64,000 bases of DNA. Source: CADCTP01 sp963849885 (lineage in GTDB: Bacteria > Actinomycetota > Actinomycetes > Mycobacteriales > CADCTP01). This document shows, one piece after another, positions 45,102-52,750 of the stretch. The position numbers and the translations under genes are program-made. Positions within the stretch are counted from its first letter, which is position 1, and each line of letters starts with the position of its first letter. The stretch is from assembly GCA_963849885.1 (NCBI GenBank), contig CAWKIV010000014.1, forward strand, positions 36,362 through 100,361, written 5' to 3'. The notes under the pieces are model-generated. The model did no database searches. It was not told the DNA's origin and saw only the letters and a list, made by a program, of their open reading frames with translations.

Positions 45102-46885
45102 ACTGGGTCCGGCTGGAGGGCGCCGGGGTGGACGACGACGTCGCCGAAGGCCTCGAGGCCCAGCTCGCCGACCCGTTGTGGCTGCTCACCCGGCAGTGGC
45201 AGAGCGGCGAGTTCCACGGCGAGGACGCCGCCAGCCCCGTCCTGGTCCAGGTCGAGGTCGTGGCGCTGCCGCTGACCGGCTTCGCTCCCGGCGACGGCCG
45301 GGGCGGCCCGGTGCCGCGCGGCCGGGCCGGCCGTCCACTGGAGACACTCGCCGAGCAGGAGCCGGTCACCGGGGCGCTGCGCACTCGGCTGGCGGTCCGC
45401 ACCGGCTGGCACCTCGTCCGCACGCTGCAGACCCTCGGGGCCACCGCGGCCGGGATCGACGCCCTCCGCGGCCGCTACCGCGTCCGGCTGCCCGCCGACG
45501 CCGGCGACGACCCGGCCGGCGTCGCCGCGCTCGCCCTGCTCGCCGGCCGCTCCCTCGACGGTCTCGCCCTCGGCCGGGACCTGGGGCGGGACGCCGCCTT
45601 CGCCGCGGAGGTCGTGCGGGTCGCCGCCGTGCCGGCCGCCGGGGCCGCCGCCGCGGTGGCCGCCGTGCGCCGCTGGGGGACGTCGATGGCCGGCCTGGTG
45701 GACGAGCCCGACGGCGCCCGGTCCTGGCAGGCCCGGGACATGGAGTACCGGTTCCGGGTGTCGGCCGACGTCGCCGGCGGCTCGGTCCGCCTCGCCGCCT
45801 CGGAGTACCGGGGCGGGACGCTGGACTGGTACCACTTCGACGTCGCCGCGGACGAGCTGCCGGCCGGCGGGGGAGGCCCGGAGGTGCCGGGTCGGGAGGC
45901 GCCGGAGGTGGAGATCCCCGACGAACCCCGCGACCCCGACGGTGGGACCGGTGGGACCGGTGGCGGCGGCGCCCCGACGCCCGGGGTGATCCGCCGGAGC
46001 CGCACCCTGCTCCCGGCGCCGCTGCGCTTCCCCGGGATGCCGGCGCCGCGGTTCTGGGAGATCGAGGGGGCCGACGTCTCCTTCGGCGACCTCGTCGGCG
46101 GTCCGGAGGACCTGCCGCGGGCGGTGGTCGCCGGCTTCGCCGCCCTGTACGCCGGCGACTGGCTGAGCGTCCCCTGCGTCCTGCCGGTCGGCAGCCTGGC
46201 CCGGGTCACCAGCGTCGCGGTGCTGGACGACTACGGGCGGCGGCACGAGATCCCCGCCGCGGCCGTGGTCGACGGGCCCGGCCGGGCGTGGCGGTTCTTC
46301 GAGCTGGGCGACGACAAGGGTCCGGACGCCGCGGACCGCGCGCGGCGCCGGCCGCCGTGGCTGCTGCTCGCCCCCGCCCTGCCCGACGTGGACCAGGGCC
46401 CGGTCCTCGAGCGCGTCGACCTGGCCCGCGACGAGGTGTCGAACCTGACCTGGGCCATCGAGCGCCGCGTCGTCGGCTCCGGCGGGCGTCCGGTCGAGCG
46501 CCGGGGGGAGCGGCCGCTGCCGGCGCCCGCCCCGGTCCTCGCCGACAGCTGGCGATACCGGGCCCTGCCGTGGGTCCCGCTGCACTGGATCCCGTTCGTG
46601 CCCGTCCGCGGCGCCGACGAGCAGGTCCACCTGCGGCGGGCCCTCGTCGCGACCGACGACCAGACGGAGGCCGAGGCGCGCCGGCCCCGCGGCGAGGTCC
46701 TCGAGCCGGACCGCCCGCTGTACGTCGCCGAGGAGGCGGTGCCGTCCAGCGGGCTGCGGGTCGACCGCCGCTTCCAGGCCGCCCGCGGCGCCGACGGCCG
46801 CCTGCACGTCTGGCTCGGCCGCCGGGTGCGCGAGGGCACCGACCGGGTCGCCGGCCGCTTCGTCCCCGACCGCCTCGAACCCTGA
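45098..46885 (+). CDS. Unknown protein with a conserved-looking WQSGEFHGEDA motif (595 aa), last gene of the cluster
   Basis: GTG 45098 overlaps the previous stop (GTGA). No signal peptide or membrane segment. The N-terminus has a very regular motif, LADPLWLLTRQWQSGEFHGE with DAASPV, which I recall as a signature of a widespread but uncharacterised protein family. A domain from about residue 225 has ARDMEYRFRVSADVAGGSVR and LDWYHFDVA, and a Gly/Thr-rich linker (GGTGGTGGGG) separates it from a second domain beginning LRFPGMPAPRFWEIEGADVS. The latter ends with WRYRALPWVPLHWIPFVPVR. Together with its three partners it is likely part of one assembly. Function unknown. Confidence 0.72.
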   Translation: MNWVRLEGAGVDDDVAEGLEAQLADPLWLLTRQWQSGEFHGEDAASPVLVQVEVVALPLTGFAPGDGRGGPVPRGRAGRPLETLAEQEPVTGALRTRLAVRTGWHLVRTLQTLGATAAGIDALRGRYRVRLPADAGDDPAGVAALALLAGRSLDGLALGRDLGRDAAFAAEVVRVAAVPAAGAAAAVAAVRRWGTSMAGLVDEPDGARSWQARDMEYRFRVSADVAGGSVRLAASEYRGGTLDWYHFDVAADELPAGGGGPEVPGREAPEVEIPDEPRDPDGGTGGTGGGGAPTPGVIRRSRTLLPAPLRFPGMPAPRFWEIEGADVSFGDLVGGPEDLPRAVVAGFAALYAGDWLSVPCVLPVGSLARVTSVAVLDDYGRRHEIPAAAVVDGPGRAWRFFELGDDKGPDAADRARRRPPWLLLAPALPDVDQGPVLERVDLARDEVSNLTWAIERRVVGSGGRPVERRGERPLPAPAPVLADSWRYRALPWVPLHWIPFVPVRGADEQVHLRRALVATDDQTEAEARRPRGEVLEPDRPLYVAEEAVPSSGLRVDRRFQAARGADGRLHVWLGRRVREGTDRVAGRFVPDRLEP

Positions 46886-46955
46886 GCCCGGCCGCGCCGC
46901 GCGGCGCCACCCGCGGACCGGGGAGGTCGGCGAGTAGACCGGGTCCGCCCGCGGT

Positions 46956-47513
46956 TCAGCCGGGTCGGCCGGGCGGCTCGAAGGTCCAGCGCGTCGGCTG
47001 GTAGTCGTCGTCGGTCGGGAAGCCGAACGCCGTGACCGGTGCGAGCTCGTAGACCTCGAAGGGCGGCCCTCCCGACGTCGGCGCGGCGTACGGCGCGTCG
47101 AGCTCCGCGCCGACGACCTCGGTCGGCCACCCGTACACCTCGCTCATCGCCCGGGACGCCGCGGCCAGCCGGCGCGGGTCGGTGACCCGGCGCGCCTCGC
47201 CCTCCACCACGAGGTGCAGGGGCCCGAGGTCGGTGGTGAGCGCGCAGTGCGGGTCGGCGCGCAGGTTGCGGCTCTTGACGGCGACGCTCTTCGAGGCGAT
47301 GAAGAACGTCGCGCCGGCCCAGGCGGCGAACACCGGGCGGACGTGCGGATCGCCGTCCGGACCCTTCGTCGCGAGCCAGATGACGCCCTTGGGCGGGCGC
47401 AGCGCGTCCTGCACGGTCGCCCAGTCGGCGATCGGCAGGCTGTCGCCGTCCGGCGGGCTGGTCCCGCGACCCCGGCGCGGGATGACCTCGGCGTGCGGGC
47501 TGACGGACTCCAT
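46956..47513 (-). CDS. Pyridoxamine 5'-phosphate oxidase-like flavin/F420 protein
   Basis: A 185-residue protein with the split-barrel pattern of the PPOX family: GVIWLATKGPDGDPHVRPVF, FFIASKSVAVKSRNLRADPH, CALTTDLGPLHLVVEGEARR. Members use FMN or F420 to reduce small molecules or act as heme-binding proteins; no substrate can be named. ATG 47513 has AGGAG. It lies convergent to the giant-protein operon and is not part of it. Confidence 0.85.
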   Translation of the reverse strand: MESVSPHAEVIPRRGRGTSPPDGDSLPIADWATVQDALRPPKGVIWLATKGPDGDPHVRPVFAAWAGATFFIASKSVAVKSRNLRADPHCALTTDLGPLHLVVEGEARRVTDPRRLAAASRAMSEVYGWPTEVVGAELDAPYAAPTSGGPPFEVYELAPVTAFGFPTDDDYQPTRWTFEPPGRPG

Positions 47514-47539
47514 GCGGTCTCCTGATGCGGTCGGTCCGG

Positions 47540-47983
47540 TCAGTGGGTGGCGTGCTCGGCGAGGATGTCGAGGGCCTCGGCCCAGCCGTCGTGGACGTTG
47601 CCGTCGCCGGGGTGGCCCGCGATGCCGCGGACGGTGAGGGAGACCTCGGTCCGGTCGCCGCGTTCGGTGAGCGTGACCTCGATGACCCCGGCGTCGTCGG
47701 CGGCGCCGGGATCGCCCCAGGTGAAGACCAGCCGCTCGGGTTCGGCCACGTCGAGGTACACGCCGCCGGTCGGGGACTCGCCGGTGCCGTCCTCCCGGAC
47801 CATCGTGTACGCGTACCGCCCGCCCGGACGCAGGTCGACGCTGATCGACTCCCGGGGCGTACGCATGCCGCGCGGGTGGAGCCAGTGCGTCAGCTCCGCC
47901 GGGTCCGTCCACAGGCGCCAGACGACGGCGCGGGGCGCGTCGACCACGCGGGTCAGGGTGAACTGTGGACCCGTCCCGGTCAT
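47540..47983 (-). CDS. SRPBCC/AHSA1-type ligand-binding protein
   Basis: A 147-residue START-like protein (FTLTRVVDAPRAVVWRLWTD, PGGRYAYTMVREDGTGES, GGVYLDVAEPERLVFTW, HPGDGNVHDGWAEALDILAE). The AHSA1-like family binds hydrophobic ligands in a helix-grip fold. It is coupled to the ArsR regulator by a 4-bp overlap; such ArsR-SRPBCC pairs are very common and probably form one response unit. Confidence 0.88.
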   Translation of the reverse strand: MTGTGPQFTLTRVVDAPRAVVWRLWTDPAELTHWLHPRGMRTPRESISVDLRPGGRYAYTMVREDGTGESPTGGVYLDVAEPERLVFTWGDPGAADDAGVIEVTLTERGDRTEVSLTVRGIAGHPGDGNVHDGWAEALDILAEHATH

Positions 47984-48321
47984 CCGTCCTCCTTCTCGCG
48001 GTCGAGCACGGCGATGCGCTGCTCGAGGTGGTCCAGCCGCTCGTTCCACTCGCGACGGTGCCGTCGCACCCAGTCCGCGGCGCCGTCCAGGCGCTCGGGC
48101 CGGGCGGTCACGGTGCGGTGCCGCGAGTGCGCCGCCCGCTCGATCAACCCGGCGTGCTCCAGCACCGCAAGGTGTTGGGACACCGCCGGCGCGCTGATGG
48201 GGAGCGGCTCGCGCAGGGTGGCCACGCTCGCCGGGCCGTCGCCGAGGCGGGTCAGGATCTGCCTCCTGGTCGGGTCCGCGAGCGCCGCGAAGACCAGGCT
48301 CAGCTCGTCCGTCGATCGCAA
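47980..48321 (-). CDS. ArsR-family transcriptional regulator
   Basis: A 113-residue winged-helix repressor. The start is taken as TTG 48321, nine bases after an AAGGAG ribosome site, because the family's first helix begins here (LVFAALADPTRRQILTRLGD) and upstream sequence is not family-like. The recognition helix is ISAPAVSQHLAVLEHAGLI. The metal-binding ELCVCDL motif is absent, so it probably senses something other than a metal. It overlaps the SRPBCC gene and likely represses its own operon. Confidence 0.85.
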   Translation of the reverse strand: MRSTDELSLVFAALADPTRRQILTRLGDGPASVATLREPLPISAPAVSQHLAVLEHAGLIERAAHSRHRTVTARPERLDGAADWVRRHRREWNERLDHLEQRIAVLDREKEDG

Positions 48322-48322
48322 G

Positions 48323-48338
48323 TTAAGCAACTCCTTAA
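48323..48338 (-). promoter_or_regulatory. Palindrome over the arsR-family ribosome site
   Basis: TTAAG-N6-CTTAA (48323-48338) lies directly in front of the TTG start and overlaps the AAGGAG site. In this 74% G+C region an AT-rich dyad stands out, and it fits an ArsR operator for autorepression. Confidence 0.5.
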
Positions 48339-48490
48339 GTCGCGCGCCGAGAGTAGGCGCGGTGCCCGACCAGGTCAACCCGAGCCGCCAGCGGGGCTTC
48401 GGTCGGCAGCGCCGATCCGGTCGGCCATGCCGCTCGGCCACCGCAGGAAGGCGTCCCGGGGGAGCCTCCCGGCGCCGGTGGTCGTTCCGG

Positions 48491-49225
48491 TCAGGGGCCG
48501 GGTGTGGTCCAGACGGAGATGTGCTCGTCGCTGTCGGCGGTGAAGGGACTGCGGTGCCAGTCGGCCCAGCGGCTGCGGAGGGTCAGGCCGGCGAGCCGCG
48601 CCATCAGGTCCAGTTCGGACGGCCAGGCGTAGCGGTGCGGGGAGGAGAAGTCGACCGGCTGGTCGTCGACGGTCCAGTGGTGGTGGGAGACGGCGATCTG
48701 GGTGGCGGTGTCGTACTGCTCGTAGCCGAGGTGGGTCGGCGTCGCGGCGAAGACGCGGGTGTCCTGGCCGGGCGGGAGCCGCCGCAGCTGCGGGATGTAG
48801 TTCTCGACGAGGAAGCAGCCGCCGGGGCGCAGGTGGGCGGCGGCGTTGGCGAAAGCCCGGACCTGCTCGTCCTGGGTGGTCAGGTTGGTGATGGTGTTGC
48901 GGAGCAGGTAGACGAGGGTGAACGGCCCGGCGGCGGTCGCGGTGGCGAAGTCGCCGAGGGTCACCTCGATGCCGTCCGCGTCGGGGTCGGCACGCAGCCG
49001 GGCGGCCATCGCCGGGGAGAGCTCGATGCCGTGGACCGGGATGCCGCGCCGGTGCAGCGGCACGGCGACCCGGCCGGTGCCGACGCCGAACTCGAGCACC
49101 GGGCCGCCGGCTGCCAGGTCGGCGAGGACCTCGACGACCGGGTCGAGCGCCGCCGGCTCGAACAGCTCCGGCCACAGCGTCTCGTAGCGCGCGGCCACCC
49201 ACGCGTCGAAGCGCGACTCCGGCAC
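48491..49225 (-). CDS. Class I SAM-dependent methyltransferase
   Basis: A 244-residue methyltransferase. Motif I VLEFGVGTGRVAVPL binds SAM, followed by the acidic GIELSPAMAARL and LGDFATA. The later part (GGCFLVENYIPQLRRLPPGQ) matches small-molecule methyltransferases often annotated as methyltransferase type 11/25. The start is taken as GTG 49225. The 169 bp before the ArsR gene's start shows no gene. Substrate unknown. Confidence 0.85.
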   Translation of the reverse strand: MPESRFDAWVAARYETLWPELFEPAALDPVVEVLADLAAGGPVLEFGVGTGRVAVPLHRRGIPVHGIELSPAMAARLRADPDADGIEVTLGDFATATAAGPFTLVYLLRNTITNLTTQDEQVRAFANAAAHLRPGGCFLVENYIPQLRRLPPGQDTRVFAATPTHLGYEQYDTATQIAVSHHHWTVDDQPVDFSSPHRYAWPSELDLMARLAGLTLRSRWADWHRSPFTADSDEHISVWTTPGP

Positions 49226-49235
49226 GGCGACGAAC

Positions 49236-49553
49236 CTAGCCGCTGGGCGACCGGCGGCCAGGGGCCAGCTGGGGTGGAACGGCTTCGAGGATGGCGGTGC
49301 GGGGCTCGCCGGCGAGCGCCGGGGCGTTGCCGGGCGTAGCCCAGACCCGGGTCCGGAGGAACTGCAGGAACGAGGTGGCCTGTTCGACAGTGTCGAAGTC
49401 GAGGTCGAGCACGATGTAGCGCTGGTCGTCGGCCGGCTGCCAGATGCGCTGGTCGGTCACGCCGGCGGCGGCGCGGTTGTCGGCGAACCGTTCGAACGCG
49501 GCGAGCCAGGTGTCGAGGTCGGTGATCGGGTGCTCGATGTGCAGGGTCGGCAT
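49236..49553 (-). CDS. Small antibiotic biosynthesis monooxygenase-like (ferredoxin-fold) protein
   Basis: A 105-residue protein whose pattern (MPTLHIEHPITDLDTWLAAF, then AAAGVTDQRIWQPADDQRYI and VLDLDFDTVEQATSFLQFL) is that of a dimeric alpha-beta barrel of the cyanobacterial/monooxygenase-like type. No catalytic residue stands out. ATG 49553 has GGAGGA. It is divergent from a LuxR-type regulator, which is likely to control it. Confidence 0.7.
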   Translation of the reverse strand: MPTLHIEHPITDLDTWLAAFERFADNRAAAGVTDQRIWQPADDQRYIVLDLDFDTVEQATSFLQFLRTRVWATPGNAPALAGEPRTAILEAVPPQLAPGRRSPSG

Positions 49554-49650
49554 GGGGTCCTCCGCGCTCAGTTGACTGAGGCGACCGTAGGGATCGCTCC
49601 CGGCCGCCGGATATCCCAACTACCTGGGGGATGCTGCGTACCCTGCGCTG

Positions 49651-50712
49651 GTGACCCGGCGGTCCGGCGGTGCTGCGGCGCGCGACCGGGTGGCCCGGCT
49701 CTGCGCCGCCGGCGGCGACGCACGGACGCTCCGGCTGGAGTTGCTGGCCGAGATCCGCCGGGCCGTCGACTTCGACGCCTACGCCTGGCTGCTGACCGAT
49801 CCCGAGACCTCGGTCGGGTCGGCGCCGCTGGCGGACGTGCCGTCCCTGCCGGAGCTGCCGCGGCTGATCCGGCTGAAGTACCTGACGCCGGTGAACCGGT
49901 GGACCGGGCTGCCGCCGCGCGGCGTGGGCACGCTGGTGGCGGCGACGAACGGTGACCGCTCCCGCAGCCGGCTCTGGCGGGAGCTGCTGCACACCTACGG
50001 AGTCGTCGACGTCGCCTCGGTCGTCTTCCGGGATCCGTACGGATGCTGGGGTTTCCTGGATCTCTGGCGCATCGACGGTGCCGACTCCGCGTTCACCGCG
50101 GCGGAGGCCGGGTTCCTCGCCGACGTCGTCCCGGCGGTCACCACGGCGCTCCGCCGGGCCCAAGCCGCGACCTTCACGGCGTCCGCCGCCGGTAGTCCGC
50201 CCGGACCGGTGGTGCTGCTGCTGTCGACGGGCCTGCGGCTGCTGGCGCAGACTCCCGAGACCGACGCCTACCTGCGGGCACTCGTCCCGCCGGAGCAGGG
50301 TGCCGCACCCGTCCCGGCCGGTGCGTACAACGTCGCCGCGCAGCTGCTGGCCGTCGAGGGCGGGGTCGACCGCAACCCTCCGCTCGCCCGGGTGCATCTC
50401 CCCGCCGGGCGGTGGCTGAGCCTGCGGGCGGCGCGGATCGCCGACCCGCAGCCCGGGCTGGAGGGCACCATCGCCGTCACGATCGAGCCGGCGTCACCGC
50501 CGGAGCGGCTGCAGCTGCTCTCCCGGTCCGCCGCGCTGACCCACCGGGAGACCGAGCTGCTGCGCCACCTCGCCACCGGAGTCGACACCCGCGAGCTGGC
50601 CCGCCGCATGAGCCTGTCCGAGCACACGGTCCAGGACCACCTCAAGTCGATCTTCGCCAAGACCGGGACCCGATCCCGACGCGACGTCCTCGCCCGCGTC
50701 CTCGGACTGTGA
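49651..50712 (+). CDS. LuxR-family regulator with GAF-like sensor domain
   Basis: A 353-residue regulator. The C-terminal LuxR helix-turn-helix is clear (LTHRETELLRHLATGVDTRE with LARRMSLSEHTVQDHLKSIF). The long N-terminus resembles a GAF-type sensor (FDAYAWLLTDPETSVGSAPL, VVDVASVVFRDPYGCWGFLD). GTG 49651 lies six bases after TACCCT (49639-49644) with no ribosome site, so it is probably leaderless. It is divergent from the small monooxygenase-like gene, and the shared upstream region is about 97 bp. Confidence 0.85.
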   Translation: MTRRSGGAAARDRVARLCAAGGDARTLRLELLAEIRRAVDFDAYAWLLTDPETSVGSAPLADVPSLPELPRLIRLKYLTPVNRWTGLPPRGVGTLVAATNGDRSRSRLWRELLHTYGVVDVASVVFRDPYGCWGFLDLWRIDGADSAFTAAEAGFLADVVPAVTTALRRAQAATFTASAAGSPPGPVVLLLSTGLRLLAQTPETDAYLRALVPPEQGAAPVPAGAYNVAAQLLAVEGGVDRNPPLARVHLPAGRWLSLRAARIADPQPGLEGTIAVTIEPASPPERLQLLSRSAALTHRETELLRHLATGVDTRELARRMSLSEHTVQDHLKSIFAKTGTRSRRDVLARVLGL

Positions 50713-50800
50713 CTCGGCTCAGTGCCCCTGGCTCCTTGTCGGTTTGCCGGAGCGGCAACAACGTTTTGCGGCAGCGGTCGGTGGTCGGCACGCTGGTGGC

Positions 50801-50824
50801 ATGGACATCGAGGACGTCGTCTGA
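50801..50824 (+). CDS. Seven-codon upstream frame overlapping the methyltransferase start
   Basis: ATG 50801 to TGA 50824 encodes MDIEDVV, and its TGA shares the A with the ATG of the next gene (TGATG). This is the usual layout for re-initiation, and the next gene has no clear ribosome site of its own. It may be a translational coupler rather than a functional peptide. Confidence 0.4.
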   Translation: MDIEDVV

Positions 50825-51477
50825 TGGGTGGTCACGAGCACCAGCTCACCGAGGAGGAAGCGGCGGCCATGTTCGAGCCGCCGAGCTGGGAGGAGCGGTA
50901 TTCCGGCGAGGAGAAGGTCTGGAGCGGGGATCCCAACCCGCAGCTGGTCGCCGAGGTGTCGCGGCTGACCCCGGGCACCGCGCTGGACGTCGGCTGCGGG
51001 GAAGGCGGCGACGTGATCTGGCTGGCCCGCCAGGGCTGGACGGTCACCGGCGCGGACTTCTCCGCCAACGGTCTGGCCCGCGCCGCCCGGCACGCCGCCC
51101 AGGCCGGGGTGGCCGATCGCGTCGACTGGTGGCAGGTCGACGCCCGGACCTTCGCCGCCGGCGGTCGTTCCTACGACCTGGTCACCACCCACTTCCTGCA
51201 CCCGCCGGACGGCGGGATGGTCGAGGTGGCCACCCGGCTGGCCCAGGCCGTCGCAGCCGGCGGGCACCTCCTGGTCGTCGGGCACGCACCGTCGGAGGTG
51301 TTCACGCACCTGGCCGCGAGCCACCGCCGGGCGATGTTCCTCGCCGAGGACCTGCTACCCGGCCTCCCCGACGGCTTCGAGGTCCTCGTGGCCGAGCAGC
51401 GGCCGCGGACGGTGACCCGCGACGGCAGGACGGTCGACATCCACGACTCCACACTGCTCGCCCGACGCACGGCCTGA
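50824..51477 (+). CDS. SAM-dependent methyltransferase, class I
   Basis: A 217-residue methyltransferase with the SAM motif ALDVGCGEGGDVIWLARQGW and the acidic GADFSANGLARAARHAA. WWQVDARTF and YDLVTTHFLHPP follow, matching the thiopurine/tellurite-type or methyltransferase domain 25 families. The start ATG 50824 is favoured because the N-terminal MGGHEHQLTEEEAAAMFEPP is typical of relatives. The next gene begins 26 bp later. Substrate unknown. Confidence 0.82.
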   Translation: MGGHEHQLTEEEAAAMFEPPSWEERYSGEEKVWSGDPNPQLVAEVSRLTPGTALDVGCGEGGDVIWLARQGWTVTGADFSANGLARAARHAAQAGVADRVDWWQVDARTFAAGGRSYDLVTTHFLHPPDGGMVEVATRLAQAVAAGGHLLVVGHAPSEVFTHLAASHRRAMFLAEDLLPGLPDGFEVLVAEQRPRTVTRDGRTVDIHDSTLLARRTA

Positions 51478-51503
51478 CGCCGCCCGCGACGTAGGGTTCA
51501 GCA

Positions 51504-51923
51504 GTGGGCACAACGGCTCCGGCACCTCGCGTCCTGGTGATCGGGTTCGATCCGTACCGGGTCCCCGGGCCCTGGGATCCCAAGCCGGTGGCCGACGCGA
51601 TCGAGGTGGGCATCGCTCGGTTCGCCGAGCACGGCGTCGGCGTCGAGACATGCCTGTTCGGCCTCGACGGCAGCGATGACGTGGAGGCGGTCGTCACCGA
51701 CGCCCTGCGCGGACGGCCGTGGGAGTGCGTCACCGTCGGCGGCGGTGTCCGCAACCAGCTGGAGCTGTTCGAGCAGGTGATCAACCTGGTGCGACGACAC
51801 GCTCCCGGTGCCGCGATCGCGTTCAACAGCACCCCGGCGGACACCTTCGAGGCGGCCGCCCGCTGGGTCGACATCCCGGGGTGGGCCGGCGGCGACCGAC
51901 CAGCGCCGCAACCGGGCGGATGA
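51504..51923 (+). CDS. Unknown protein (139 aa), Rossmann-like
   Basis: The fold pattern looks like a flavodoxin/Rossmann domain: an N-terminal strand PRVLVIGFDPYRVPGPWDPK, a later VTVGGGVRNQLELFEQVINL, and a Pro-rich end. No catalytic motif is seen. GTG 51504 lies six bases after TAGGGT (51492-51497), again suggesting leaderless translation. I do not recognise the family. Confidence 0.7.
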   Translation: MGTTAPAPRVLVIGFDPYRVPGPWDPKPVADAIEVGIARFAEHGVGVETCLFGLDGSDDVEAVVTDALRGRPWECVTVGGGVRNQLELFEQVINLVRRHAPGAAIAFNSTPADTFEAAARWVDIPGWAGGDRPAPQPGG

Positions 51924-52071
51924 CGTCAGGGCGCCTAGGTCCGCGACATGGCCAGCAGTCGGGGGGACCGCGGTAGTCGCGGCACGGCGAGCTGCTGGGC
52001 GGCAGTGAGCGGTGCGGTCCCTGCGGTCCTCAGTGCAATCTCCCTGCAACCATGCGCTGGACTCTGGCCAC

Positions 52072-52746
52072 ATGACCGGTGCTCTGGAGCAGGCGACGCC
52101 CGTACGTCCGGTTGAGGCGGAGCTCGTGGGGGGTGCGCGGCGGGGCGACTGCGAAGCCTGGAGCGCGCTGGTGCGGAGGTACACGCCGTTGTTGTGGGCG
52201 ACGGCCGGTCGATACCGCCTCAGCCAGGAGGACAGGGCGGACGCGGTGCAGACGACCTGGCAGCGGTGCGTGCAGAATCTCGGCCGGCTGCGGGAGCCGG
52301 CGAGCGTGAGCAGCTGGCTGGTCACCACCTGCCGCCGCGAGTGCCTGGTGACGCTGCGGCGCAACGGTCGGACGGTGCCTGCCGACAGTTCGGACCTGTG
52401 TGCGCTTCCCAGTTCCGCGGCCGACGGCGACCTCGACAGCACAGCCGACGCGGTCGTCGCCCGGGAGGAGTCGGCCGTCGTCCGCGCCGCCGTGGCCCGG
52501 TTGCCCGATCGGAACCGACGGTTGCTGCAGGCGCTGCTCGACGACGGCGGCCATCCGGGGGGCGCGTACGCCAACATCGCCACGTCGCTGGAGATGCCCA
52601 TCGGGAGCATCGGACCCAGCCGCATGCGGGCCCTGGACCAGCTGAGACGCGATCCGACGGTGGCCGCACTGCGGGGCCGCCGGCCAGCACCGGCGAGCCG
52701 GAGCCCGGGGAGTCCGGGGTGCGTGCGCGCCGCGCGCCTACGCTGA
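52072..52746 (+). CDS. RNA polymerase sigma factor, ECF-like
   Basis: A 224-residue protein. Region 2 is clear (WSALVRRYTPLLWATAGRYR, LSQEDRADAVQTTWQRCVQN), and region 4 is partial but present (RLPDRNRRLLQALLDDGGHP, YANIATSLEMPIGSIGPSRM). No anti-sigma gene follows; instead a large MalT-type LuxR regulator begins only five bases after the stop. The ATG 52072 is favoured over an upstream GTG at about 52012. Its targets are unknown. Confidence 0.8.
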   Translation: MTGALEQATPVRPVEAELVGGARRGDCEAWSALVRRYTPLLWATAGRYRLSQEDRADAVQTTWQRCVQNLGRLREPASVSSWLVTTCRRECLVTLRRNGRTVPADSSDLCALPSSAADGDLDSTADAVVAREESAVVRAAVARLPDRNRRLLQALLDDGGHPGGAYANIATSLEMPIGSIGPSRMRALDQLRRDPTVAALRGRRPAPASRSPGSPGCVRAARLR

Positions 52747-52750
52747 CCGA

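Noticed and set aside
30692..46885. A contractile injection system or prophage tail cluster
   Set aside because: No sheath, tube, baseplate, spike, tape-measure or AAA+ ATPase gene is recognisable, so this assignment is not supported despite the possible lysozyme-like segment.
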